Assembly: GCA_016719405.1 (NCBI GenBank)
Contig: JADJZE010000013.1
Coordinates: forward strand, 1 to 64,000
DNA length: 64,000 nt
DNA from: Candidatus Aalborgicola lynettensis
GTDB lineage: Bacteria; Pseudomonadota; Gammaproteobacteria; Burkholderiales; Burkholderiaceae_C
Reading direction: 5' to 3'
Below, piece after piece: positions 51,691 to 58,886 of the stretch; position 1 is the stretch's first letter; each line of letters opens with the position of its first letter. The notes under the pieces are model-generated. The model worked only from the letters and a program-made list of their open reading frames with translations. It was not told the origin of the DNA and ran no database searches. The translations under genes were made by a program, and so were the position numbers.

Positions 51691-52131
51691 TTAACGCGGC
51701 AAGTGGGTTTGCACCCAGCGCACGATGTCGCTGCTACCCATGGCGCCAGCTTGGCGGGCCACTTCGCGCCCCCCCACAAACAATGCCAGTGTAGGAATGC
51801 TGCGGATGTTGAAGCGTGCGCCCAGGCCGGGCACGTCTTCAGTGTCTACCTTGGCCAAGCGGATGTGGGGCTCCAGTTGACCTGCCGCCTGCGTGTAGGC
51901 GGGTGCCATGGTGCGGCAGGGGCCGCACCACGGGGCCCAAAAGTCCACCAGCAGCGGAATTTGGTTGCGCAGCAGGTGTTTGTCAAACGCTGGCGCATCC
52001 AGCGCCACGGGCTGTCCGGTGAATAAAGGCTTTTTACACTGCCCGCAGTCGGGTGCGTTGCGCAACTGCTCCGTACGCACGCGGTTGGTAGTGTGGCAAT
52101 GGGGGCAGACGATGTGAAGGGATTCGTTCAT
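51691..52131 (-). CDS. trxC: Thioredoxin 2
   Basis: A 146-residue thioredoxin with an N-terminal zinc ribbon (CPHC at 9-12, CGQC at 29-32) and the redox site WCGPC (C69, C72). TrxC-type proteins reduce disulfides in the cytosol and serve in oxidative stress, when the zinc is lost. ATG 52131 (MNESLHIVCPHC) is chosen; ATG 52137 is possible. The gene is bracketed by two direct repeats. Confidence 0.92.
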   Translation of the reverse strand: MNESLHIVCPHCHTTNRVRTEQLRNAPDCGQCKKPLFTGQPVALDAPAFDKHLLRNQIPLLVDFWAPWCGPCRTMAPAYTQAAGQLEPHIRLAKVDTEDVPGLGARFNIRSIPTLALFVGGREVARQAGAMGSSDIVRWVQTHLPR

Positions 52132-52240
52132 GCACATGCAACTGGTGGCACCGTGCAGATAAACAAGGCCCCACGCCAAGACGGTGGGTGGCTGGCGCGT
52201 ATTGATGTTCGTTTGCGTCAACCGGAGCGAAAACCTCTGG

Positions 52241-52427
52241 CGAGTTTTCCACAGGATGAAAAGGTTTTACAACCTATACCACACGCCCGCGCCGCAAGAC
52301 TGGCACCATTCGGTAGTGCCCAGAAAAGTGGCATGGCCTGCCAAGCCAAGGCTGGCGCGGGTTTGGCGGCTTGTGAACAGAGTTATCCCCAAGCCAGCCC
52401 ACAGTTTGCAGGGGCAAGTATTTTTTA
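52241..52427 (+). repeat. trxC-flanking direct repeat, copy 2
   Basis: Same orientation as copy 1. It contains TTTTCCACA (52,245) and TTATCCCCA (52,383) at the same spacing, and GGCAAGTATTTTTTA at the end. The last bases provide the stop codon of the OYE-family gene. Together with the trxC promoter region it fills the 293 bp between trxC and that gene. Confidence 0.85.
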
Positions 52428-53486
52428 CGCAGCCATGGCTGGGTAGTCGGTATACCCCTTGGCCCCGGGGGTGTAGAAGGTGCTGGGGTCTGGCGCGTTG
52501 AGCGCGGCCTTGGCCCTGATGCGTGCGGGCAGATCCGGGTTGGCCAGGAAGGCGGTGCCAAAGGCGACCGCATCGAGCTTACCGGCCGTTATGGCGGCCT
52601 CGGCCTCATCAGCGGTGTAGCCCATGTTGCCCACCAATACGCCCTTGTATTTTTCGCGCGCAACCGCCATCACATCGCCTTTTTGCACACCAAAGAAATC
52701 GGCGCGCATGACATGCAGATACGCCAGCTTGAAGGCGTTGAGTGTGTCGGCCAGAAAACCGATCAAGGCCAGCGGGTCGCTGTCTTTCATGCTGTTGTAA
52801 CTGTTCAGGGGCGACAGGCGCAGGCCCACTTTGTCAGCGCCAATGGCGGCGGTGACCGCAGTCAGCACCTCCATTAAGAAGCGTGCACGGTTTTCCAGCG
52901 CGCCGCCATAACTGTCGGTGCGCTGGTTGGGCGTGTCGCGCAGGAATTGGTCGATGAGGTAGCCATTGGCGCCGTGCACTTCCACGCCGTCAAAGCCGGC
53001 TGCCATGGCATTCTTGGCACCCTGGGCGTAGGCAGCCACGATGGCCGGAATGTCTTCTGCCTTTAGGGCTTGGGGAACGGCTTGCGGTACTTTGCCCTTG
53101 GGGGTGTTGGCCTCGCCTTCAATCGCGGTGGCACTGGAGGATACGGTGGGCGCGCCGTCGTTCATGTCGGGGTGCGCTGCACGGCCGGCGTGCCAAATTT
53201 GCATGAAGATGCGCCCGCCCTTGGCGTGCACGGCGTCGGTTACCCGTTTCCAGGCCGCGATTTGCGCATCGTTGTAAATGCCGGGTTCGTTGATAAAGGC
53301 CGAGGTGTGGGGTGCCACCATGGTGCACTCGGTAATCAACAGGCCACCGCTGGCGCGCTGGGCGTAGTACTGCGCCATCAGGTCATTGGGCATGTGCCCG
53401 GCGTCGGCGCGGGTGCGGGTCAGCGGGGCCAGAATGATGCGGTTGGGCAGGGTGAGGGCGCCGATTTGGAGTGGTGTGAACAGCAT
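52425..53486 (-). CDS. Old yellow enzyme-family ene-reductase
   Basis: A 353-residue FMN protein of the NemA/OYE class. The start LFTPLQIGALTLPNRIILAP and the PLTRTRA block are typical. FMQIWHAGRAAHP and the substrate pair His/Asn in VEVHGANGYLIDQFLRD are present, as is VGNMGYT for phosphate binding. It reduces activated C=C bonds, nitro-compounds or N-ethylmaleimide with NADPH. It follows trxC on the same strand of the stress-related neighbourhood. Its stop lies in the trxC-flanking repeat. Confidence 0.92.
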   Translation of the reverse strand: MLFTPLQIGALTLPNRIILAPLTRTRADAGHMPNDLMAQYYAQRASGGLLITECTMVAPHTSAFINEPGIYNDAQIAAWKRVTDAVHAKGGRIFMQIWHAGRAAHPDMNDGAPTVSSSATAIEGEANTPKGKVPQAVPQALKAEDIPAIVAAYAQGAKNAMAAGFDGVEVHGANGYLIDQFLRDTPNQRTDSYGGALENRARFLMEVLTAVTAAIGADKVGLRLSPLNSYNSMKDSDPLALIGFLADTLNAFKLAYLHVMRADFFGVQKGDVMAVAREKYKGVLVGNMGYTADEAEAAITAGKLDAVAFGTAFLANPDLPARIRAKAALNAPDPSTFYTPGAKGYTDYPAMAA

Positions 53487-53684
53487 GGTTGGGTCGATTG
53501 GGGGTTGATAGAAAGGCTTGAACGGTAGCAGCCGTTGAATACTTGTACCCCGGCAGGGTTACTGGCTGGTTTGTGTCAGAACGCACACACACCGGATACA
53601 CGCGCAACACAGGGAATTTGCAGAATCAGCAGCTGGTAATTCACACCTCAACCTGAATCACACCCCAACCTGAAAGCGCGCCTT

Positions 53685-53985
53685 ATGAAAACGACAATTC
53701 TCAAAACCCCAGTTCTGCCTGCCAACTCCATGCACCCGCTGCGCACCCGCTGGTGCGTGCTGGCGGCTGCGCTTACCCTGGCGGCCTGCGGCGGCGGCAC
53801 GTCCACGGCGGGCAGTGCCACGGGCGACACCAGCACCCCCGCTACAACGCCGACCACAACACCGGCCACAACGCCAGCCACAACGCCAGCGACCACCACC
53901 CCTGCCGCAACAACGGCCGCAGCCACCACCACCAACGTGGCCTATGCCACCGTGTCGTCGGCGCAAAAGCTCGATGTGTATGGGG
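53685..53985 (+). pseudogene. 5' part of a lipoprotein gene, probably esterase-like
   Basis: The ATG at 53685 opens a lipoprotein signal (CVLAAALTLAACGGG). A Thr/Pro/Ala linker follows, built from a 12-bp tandem repeat (TTPATTPATTPATT), then TTNVAYATVSSAQKLDVY. That last segment resembles the first strand of alpha/beta-hydrolase esterases (...LDVY). Just after it, about 53,985, the sequence becomes that of a histidine kinase in another frame. The lipoprotein frame then runs without meaning to 54,101. The rest of the gene has been lost. Confidence 0.6.
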
Positions 53986-54828
53986 TTGGGTGCCTGGTGG
54001 GGATCGCGCTGGCTCGCACTGCCGGTCAAACGCCTGGTGAATGCGGCGCACGCCATGGGCAGCGCGCTGGAGCAAGGTCAGCCGCCACCGCCACTGGATG
54101 AAAAACGCGGCACCGTCGAAGCACAACAGGCCGCCACCGTGTTCAACCGCCTTGCCACCGATTTGTACACGGCGTTTCGCAGCCGCGAGCTGCTGTTTGC
54201 CACCGTGTCCCACGACCTGCGCACCCCCATGACCCGCATTCGCCTGCGCCTGGAGTCGCACCCCGGCCCCGCCGAGGTGGCCCAGTGCATCGCCGATATT
54301 GCGCAAATGGACGAGCTGGTGCGCTCCGCCCTGGCCATGGTGCGCCAGAGTGCCGGCTCGCAGGCCATGCAGCCAACGCGCATCGACGCGCTGTTGCAGG
54401 CGGTGGTGGACGACTACGCAGAAACCGGTGCGCCGCTGGAGTGGCCCGAGTCTGCGGCCACGCCACCGGTCACCGTTCGGGCCGACCCGCTGGCCCTGCG
54501 CCGGGTGCTGGACAACGTCATTCAAAACGCCTTGCGCCATGCCAGCCATGTGCAGCTGTCGCTGTGGTTCGCACCCGACACCAGCACGGTCACCATTGCG
54601 CTGGAGGACAACGGCCCCGGCATGGCCGAATCGCAGCTGGCCCGCCTGCTGGCACCCGCTGCGCACGCCACGCGTTTGCAGGGCTCGGGTTCAGGTTCAG
54701 CGCAGGCGGGTGGTCAGGGCAGTGGTTTGGGCTTGTACATTGCGCACGATTTGATGCGCCTGCAGGGCGGCACAATGGTGTTGACCAACCGGCCTGAGGG
54801 CGGGCTGCGCGTAGAAATAGCTTGGTGA
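53974..54828 (+). pseudogene. 3' part of a sensor histidine kinase gene
   Basis: About 280 codons encode the cytosolic end of a histidine kinase: HAMP remnant (LALPVKRLVNAAHAMG), the phospho-acceptor helix (LFATVSHDLRTPMTRIRLRL), N box (LDNVIQNALRHA), G1 (LEDNGPGM) and G2 (GSGLGLYIAHDLMRLQGG). The sensor domain, transmembrane helices and the paired response-regulator gene are missing. ATG 53974 could start a soluble kinase core in this frame, but no ribosome-binding site is clear. A deletion seems to have joined it to the lipoprotein gene. Confidence 0.75.
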
Positions 54829-55057
54829 ACGACGGCGTCTGACAGGCTGGCGGCGGGTTTGTTGGGGGGGGCGCTGTGGTGGCTCAGTTGGTGGCTCGGG
54901 TAGTGGCTGCAAATCACTGCGGGCTGCGCGCGGCAATGTGCCACGGTTTTATGGCATCAAATATGCCATCTCCGCACGCCAGTCGTGCGCAAGCAGCTAC
55001 TAAAATAATAGCAATTAAGCTGCTGCACCAGCCGGGACTACGTGGGTGACATGTCTC
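54829..55057. other. Intergenic region with family A copy A8
   Basis: The 229 bp between the kinase remnant and the convergent nucleotidyltransferase gene contain the family A repeat near 54,965 and no gene I can support. Confidence 0.6.
54952..55013 (-). repeat. Family A double-hairpin repeat, copy A8
   Basis: ATGCCATCTCCGCACGCCAG, TCGTGCGCAAGCAGC, TACTAAAATAATAGC. The 36 bp GCATCAAATATGCC-ATCTCCGCACG through GTGCGC are identical to copy A9, 1.4 kb away. This copy extends past the usual left border. Confidence 0.85.
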
Positions 55058-55786
55058 TTATGGCGCCGGACTGCTGCTTGCAATGCGCCGCAAAGCACGC
55101 ACTTTTTGCCACAGCGTGGCCTTGGGCAACTGCATGGCCATGGCCTGCATGCAGCGCTCCATCCAGCCGGTGCGGTTTTGCAGGCGGTCAATGGCTTTGC
55201 CCAAGTCGCGCGCAACGCTGGGGCCATACGCCTGCTCGGCTTTGGCCAGGGCTTCACGCAATGTGGGCAGGGGCAAGTCCATCATGGCCAGGTCAATCAC
55301 GTCGCGGCTGAATACACCGTCGTCGGCCTGGCGGTCGGAATTGGCCAACAGCTCCGATGCGGCCAAGTCCCGGCGCGTGAGGGTGCTCACGCCGCATATC
55401 GTGTCCATCGCGCCCGGCGGCTCCAGCGCAATGCGGGCTTCGCGCACGATCTCCAATTTGATGGCCTGTCCGTCCATCTGCACCTGGGTGCGGATGCCGT
55501 ACTGGTCGGCCCGTATTTCGCGCAGCGCCACCAGGGGCGGTGCGTGCGGGTGTGTGATGGCAGCCAGACCACGCGGGCCGGTGAGCAGTTGCCGCAGCTC
55601 CCGGTAGCCCGCTGCATCGGACACCAAAAAATCAATGTCCACCGATTCGCGGAATTCGCCGCACTGCAAGGCAATGCAGGTGCCACCGCCAAACAGACAC
55701 CCATATTGGCGCAGCGTGGTGCCATTCAGGGCACCCAGCACATGCGCAATGCGCTGGTGGTGGGGGCGTTCAAACTGCATGGTCAT
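55058..55786 (-). CDS. AbiEii/AbiGii-type nucleotidyltransferase toxin
   Basis: The start at ATG 55786 (MTMQFERP; ATG 55780 is an alternative) gives 242 residues. The nucleotidyltransferase motif is FGGGTCIAL then RESVDIDFL, i.e. GG-x-x-x-x-L followed by the metal-binding D-x-D. The later helical part (RRDLAASELLANSDR, SRDVIDLAMM) fits the AbiEii family. AbiEii toxins use GTP or other nucleotides and stop growth in phage defence. The partner upstream has a helix-turn-helix and overlaps this gene by 17 bp, as expected for a type IV-like pair. Confidence 0.8.
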   Translation of the reverse strand: MTMQFERPHHQRIAHVLGALNGTTLRQYGCLFGGGTCIALQCGEFRESVDIDFLVSDAAGYRELRQLLTGPRGLAAITHPHAPPLVALREIRADQYGIRTQVQMDGQAIKLEIVREARIALEPPGAMDTICGVSTLTRRDLAASELLANSDRQADDGVFSRDVIDLAMMDLPLPTLREALAKAEQAYGPSVARDLGKAIDRLQNRTGWMERCMQAMAMQLPKATLWQKVRALRRIASSSPAP

Positions 55787-56282
55787 TGCCCTGTGTGGGG
55801 CTGCTTGACAGGGCCAGCCGCAACGCGTGCAGCAAGGCCTGCTCATTGGCCGACATGGCTTGCAGATCCAAATGGCGTGCGTTGCGTTCGTAAATGCCCA
55901 GCGCCTCGGTGGGGGTGAGCGCGTCGGTGCCGTGCACCTGCCAAGCCAGCGCGCGCAGTTGCGGGTAATCGGCCAGTGCAATACGTGCCGGAATCCAGCC
56001 CCCGCGATCTGGCTGGCGCGCCTGGCTGTCGGCCTGCATCTCAGCGGCACTGCGCGCCTGCAGCGACAGGCCCAGCGCAGCCAATGCGTTGCACCACGCT
56101 GCCATGCTGACCGATGGTTCGCCCTTTTCGATGCGGTGCAGGGTGACGCGCGACACCCCTGCCGCCTCTGCGGTAACGGTGGCACTCAAACGCAAGGCCT
56201 TGCGCTGGGCGCGCAGCTGTGCGCCCAGCGCCTGCAGTTGGGCGGAGCAGACCGTATTGGTAGTGGGTGTTTTTTCGTACAT
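55770..56282 (-). CDS. XRE-family antitoxin of the AbiEii-type pair
   Basis: A 170-residue protein with an N-terminal helix-turn-helix (about 12-70: LRLSATVTAEAAGVSRVTLH, then SVSMAAWCNALAALGLSL). The C-terminal part (ARIALADYPQLRALAWQVHG, then LGIYERNARHLDLQAM) is helical and would hold the antitoxin function. Classical AbiEi antitoxins have a winged helix and a different C-terminus, so this is a variant pairing. It is first in the operon and probably represses it. Confidence 0.78.
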   Translation of the reverse strand: MYEKTPTTNTVCSAQLQALGAQLRAQRKALRLSATVTAEAAGVSRVTLHRIEKGEPSVSMAAWCNALAALGLSLQARSAAEMQADSQARQPDRGGWIPARIALADYPQLRALAWQVHGTDALTPTEALGIYERNARHLDLQAMSANEQALLHALRLALSSSPTQGNDHAV

Positions 56283-56392
56283 GGTGTTTCTTATTATTTA
56301 CAAAACAGGCATTTTGTCAATGATGAGAAACAGTTTTATAAATTGGCGTGAACGGCAGGCGCCACTGCCGCTGCAGGCCGATATTTGCATCA

Positions 56393-56446
56393 AATATGCC
56401 ATCTCCGCACGCCAGTCGTGCGCTATAAGCTACTAAAATCGTAGCA
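56393..56446 (-). repeat. Family A double-hairpin repeat, copy A9
   Basis: CAAATATGCCATCTCCGCAC, GCCAGTCGTGCGC, then TATAAGCTACTAAAATCGTAGCA. It ends exactly at the ATG of the next gene (56,447). Its ribosome-binding region is therefore the repeat itself, and the terminal hairpin CTACTAAAATCGTAG sits where the Shine-Dalgarno should be. Confidence 0.85.
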
Positions 56447-56989
56447 ATGAACTTTTCCCATATCCTCGAAACCCTCAACAGCGCCTCGGCGTTCGAGTTG
56501 CACCGCTTGCGCGCCGCCATCGACCGCGTGCTGGACGAACCGCGTTGGGTGCAGGCCATTCAATCGCGCCTCAAGGTTGAACAGGCGGTGCAGTTTTATA
56601 GTGTGCGGGCCAATACGCTCAAACGCGGCCAGGTGCTGGAGTTGCGCCGCAAGGATGTCGTGGTGCAGGATTTGGAGGACGGGGTGAAGTGGGTATTGCC
56701 GTACGCCGCCATCAACCTCGATGGCACCGACGTGCAAATCCGCGAGCAAAAGCAGCAAGGGCTGGGCCGCAACGAAGTGGCCTTGGGCGAGGTGGTCGGC
56801 TTTCTGGACCGCGAGCAGCAGCAACGCCATGGCACCATCATTCGCCTCAACGATAAAACCGTCACCCTGCAGTGCGGCAAGGTCCAGTGGCGGGTGGCCT
56901 ATGCCTACTTGCACCGGGTGCTGGATGTGGACGCTGCAGAGCAAACTGTGCTGGAAGCGTCGGTGAAAAACTACCTTGCGCACCCTTGA
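56447..56989 (+). CDS. Conserved hypothetical protein
   Basis: A 180-residue protein. The N-terminal half is helical (FSHILETLNSASAFELHRLR, AAIDRVLDEPRWVQAIQSRL). The C-terminal half is a pair of small beta-barrels (KRGQVLELRRKDVVVQDLED, then HGTIIRLNDKTVTLQCGKVQ) that resemble short KOW- or SH3-like folds, suggesting RNA or protein binding. I do not recognise a family. Its translation-start region overlaps repeat A9, so translation may depend on the hairpin. Confidence 0.65.
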   Translation: MNFSHILETLNSASAFELHRLRAAIDRVLDEPRWVQAIQSRLKVEQAVQFYSVRANTLKRGQVLELRRKDVVVQDLEDGVKWVLPYAAINLDGTDVQIREQKQQGLGRNEVALGEVVGFLDREQQQRHGTIIRLNDKTVTLQCGKVQWRVAYAYLHRVLDVDAAEQTVLEASVKNYLAHP

Positions 56990-57110
56990 GAAACCTTGGC
57001 ACGGTTCGGTTAACTGAACCCCGCACTTTCAGGACGCTCTGGCCCTGAAATCTGCACTGCGTTCGCTGAAGCACGCCTGCGGCCATGGGGCGGGTGGGAT
57101 ACTCCAACCC

Positions 57111-58886
57111 ATGCGATGGATTTGGCTGTTTTGGGTGCTTTGGGCTTGGGTGGGTACGGTGCAGGGGCAGAGCCTCGCGCCGGGTGAGCCGCAGGCGTTT
57201 GCACTCACCATGGATGCCCCACGCGAGGTGCGCGCCGATCTGGAGCGCCACCTGGCGCTGCAGCGCTACCGGGCCGTGGCCGACCTGAGCGACAGCGAGC
57301 TCGACCGGTTGATGGCCCAGGCCATCCAGGACAGCCGCGACCTGCTTGCTACGCTGGGCTACTTTGCACCCGACATCACGCTGGAGCGCGGCACCCCTCT
57401 GCCCGACGGCACCCGCACGCTGACCCTGCGTGTCGCCCCGGGCGAGGCGACGCTTATTACCGGCCTGGACATCGTGTTGACAGGGCCGATCTTGCAAGAC
57501 CCCGCTGCCCGGGCGCAGATGGCGCTGATTCAAGACACCTGGCTTCTGCGCCCGGGCATGCGTTTTTCGCAAGACCGCTGGGCCGCTGCCAAACAGCAGG
57601 CGCTGCGCCAACTCACCACCGCGGGCTACCCCACCGGGCGGCTGGCAGAGTCCACGGCCGACATCGACCCGCAGCAGCACAGCGCCCGCCTTGGCGTGGT
57701 GCTGGACTCCGGCCCTGCCTATTACCTGGGTGGGCTGGTCATTAGCGGGCTGGCGCGGTACGACACGGAGCTGGTCACCCGGCTGGCCCGCATGCAGCCC
57801 GGCAGCCGCTACGCGCAGGCCGATCTGGTGGCAGCCCAGCAGCGCCTGACAGACAGTGGTTTTTTTGATTCGGCCCATGTGTGGCTGAACACTGCGGGCG
57901 ACCCCGCTGCCGCCCCGGTCATGGTGGAGCTGGGCGAGGGCAAATTAAAGAAGCGGGTGCTGGGTGCCGGTGTGAGCACCGATGCCGGAGCGCGCGTGAG
58001 CCTGGAACACACCCACCACCAGGTTCCCGGCATAGGCTGGCGCGCCGTCTCCAGGGTTGCGCTGGACCGCGAAACCCAGAGCATTGGCGCCGAGCTGACC
58101 GCCCGCCCGGACGAAGACAACTGGCGCTGGGTGACCTCGGGCCAGTTGCAAAACCAGGAAACCGGCAGTGCCGAGGTCACCAGCCAGCGCCTGCGCCTGG
58201 GCCGCAACCAGCAGGAAGACCGCACCGAGCGCTCCATCTACGCCCAGTACGACCGCGCCAACACCACCAGCCGGGAGGGCATTTTGCCGGTGATTACCCA
58301 GGCGCTGAGTGCCAACTTTGCGCTCACCCTGCGCAACTTTGACAGCATCCCGTTCCCCTCGCGCGGTTGGGGGCTGGGGCTGGAAGTGGGCGGTGGTGCC
58401 ACCCTGGGCGCGCAGACCGAACCCTATGGGCGGGTGCTGACGCGCGGCCTGCTGTACCTGCCGCTGCAAACCGGGCGCATTGCAACGCGCGCGGAAGTGG
58501 GCGCCGTGCTGGCCAATGAGGGCATTGACCTGCCCAGTACCCAATTGTTTTTAACCGGCGGCGACACCACCGTGCGCGGCTACACCTACCGCGACATTGG
58601 TGTGCTGCGGGCCAACGGCGCGGTCTCGCCCGGGCGCTACCTGGCCAGTGGCAGCGTGGAGTGGCAGCGCCCGATCACGGTCAACGGTGCGCCCAGCAGC
58701 TGGGAGAGTGCGCTGTTTGTCGACGCGGGTGCCGTAGGGGACGAGCCCGCTGAGCTGCGGCCCCGCTGGGGTGTGGGTGCCGGAGTGCGCTGGAAGAGCC
58801 CGGTCGGCCCGCTGCAATTGGACCTGGCCTATGGCGTGGAAGTCCAAAGCCTGCGCCTGCACATGAACGTGGGGTTCAGCTTTTGA
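57111..58886 (+). CDS. tamA: Autotransporter assembly factor TamA
   Basis: A 591-residue Omp85-family outer-membrane protein. It has a signal peptide (LFWVLWAWVGTVQGQS), three POTRA domains (about 30-270) and a C-terminal 16-strand barrel with the lid-lock motif region (GGDTTVRGYTYRDIG) and a terminal aromatic residue (VGFSF). With TamB it moves lipids or autotransporters to the outer membrane. It overlaps tamB by 4 bp. Confidence 0.93.
   Translation: MRWIWLFWVLWAWVGTVQGQSLAPGEPQAFALTMDAPREVRADLERHLALQRYRAVADLSDSELDRLMAQAIQDSRDLLATLGYFAPDITLERGTPLPDGTRTLTLRVAPGEATLITGLDIVLTGPILQDPAARAQMALIQDTWLLRPGMRFSQDRWAAAKQQALRQLTTAGYPTGRLAESTADIDPQQHSARLGVVLDSGPAYYLGGLVISGLARYDTELVTRLARMQPGSRYAQADLVAAQQRLTDSGFFDSAHVWLNTAGDPAAAPVMVELGEGKLKKRVLGAGVSTDAGARVSLEHTHHQVPGIGWRAVSRVALDRETQSIGAELTARPDEDNWRWVTSGQLQNQETGSAEVTSQRLRLGRNQQEDRTERSIYAQYDRANTTSREGILPVITQALSANFALTLRNFDSIPFPSRGWGLGLEVGGGATLGAQTEPYGRVLTRGLLYLPLQTGRIATRAEVGAVLANEGIDLPSTQLFLTGGDTTVRGYTYRDIGVLRANGAVSPGRYLASGSVEWQRPITVNGAPSSWESALFVDAGAVGDEPAELRPRWGVGAGVRWKSPVGPLQLDLAYGVEVQSLRLHMNVGFSF

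Noticed and set aside
51696..52222. Longer TrxC with a 30-residue N-terminal extension
   Set aside because: The extension reads like intergenic sequence; family members start at the zinc ribbon (MNESLHIVCPHC).
51490..52427. A composite transposon carrying trxC
   Set aside because: The flanking repeats hold no transposase frame and no terminal inverted repeats, and trxC is a normal core gene.
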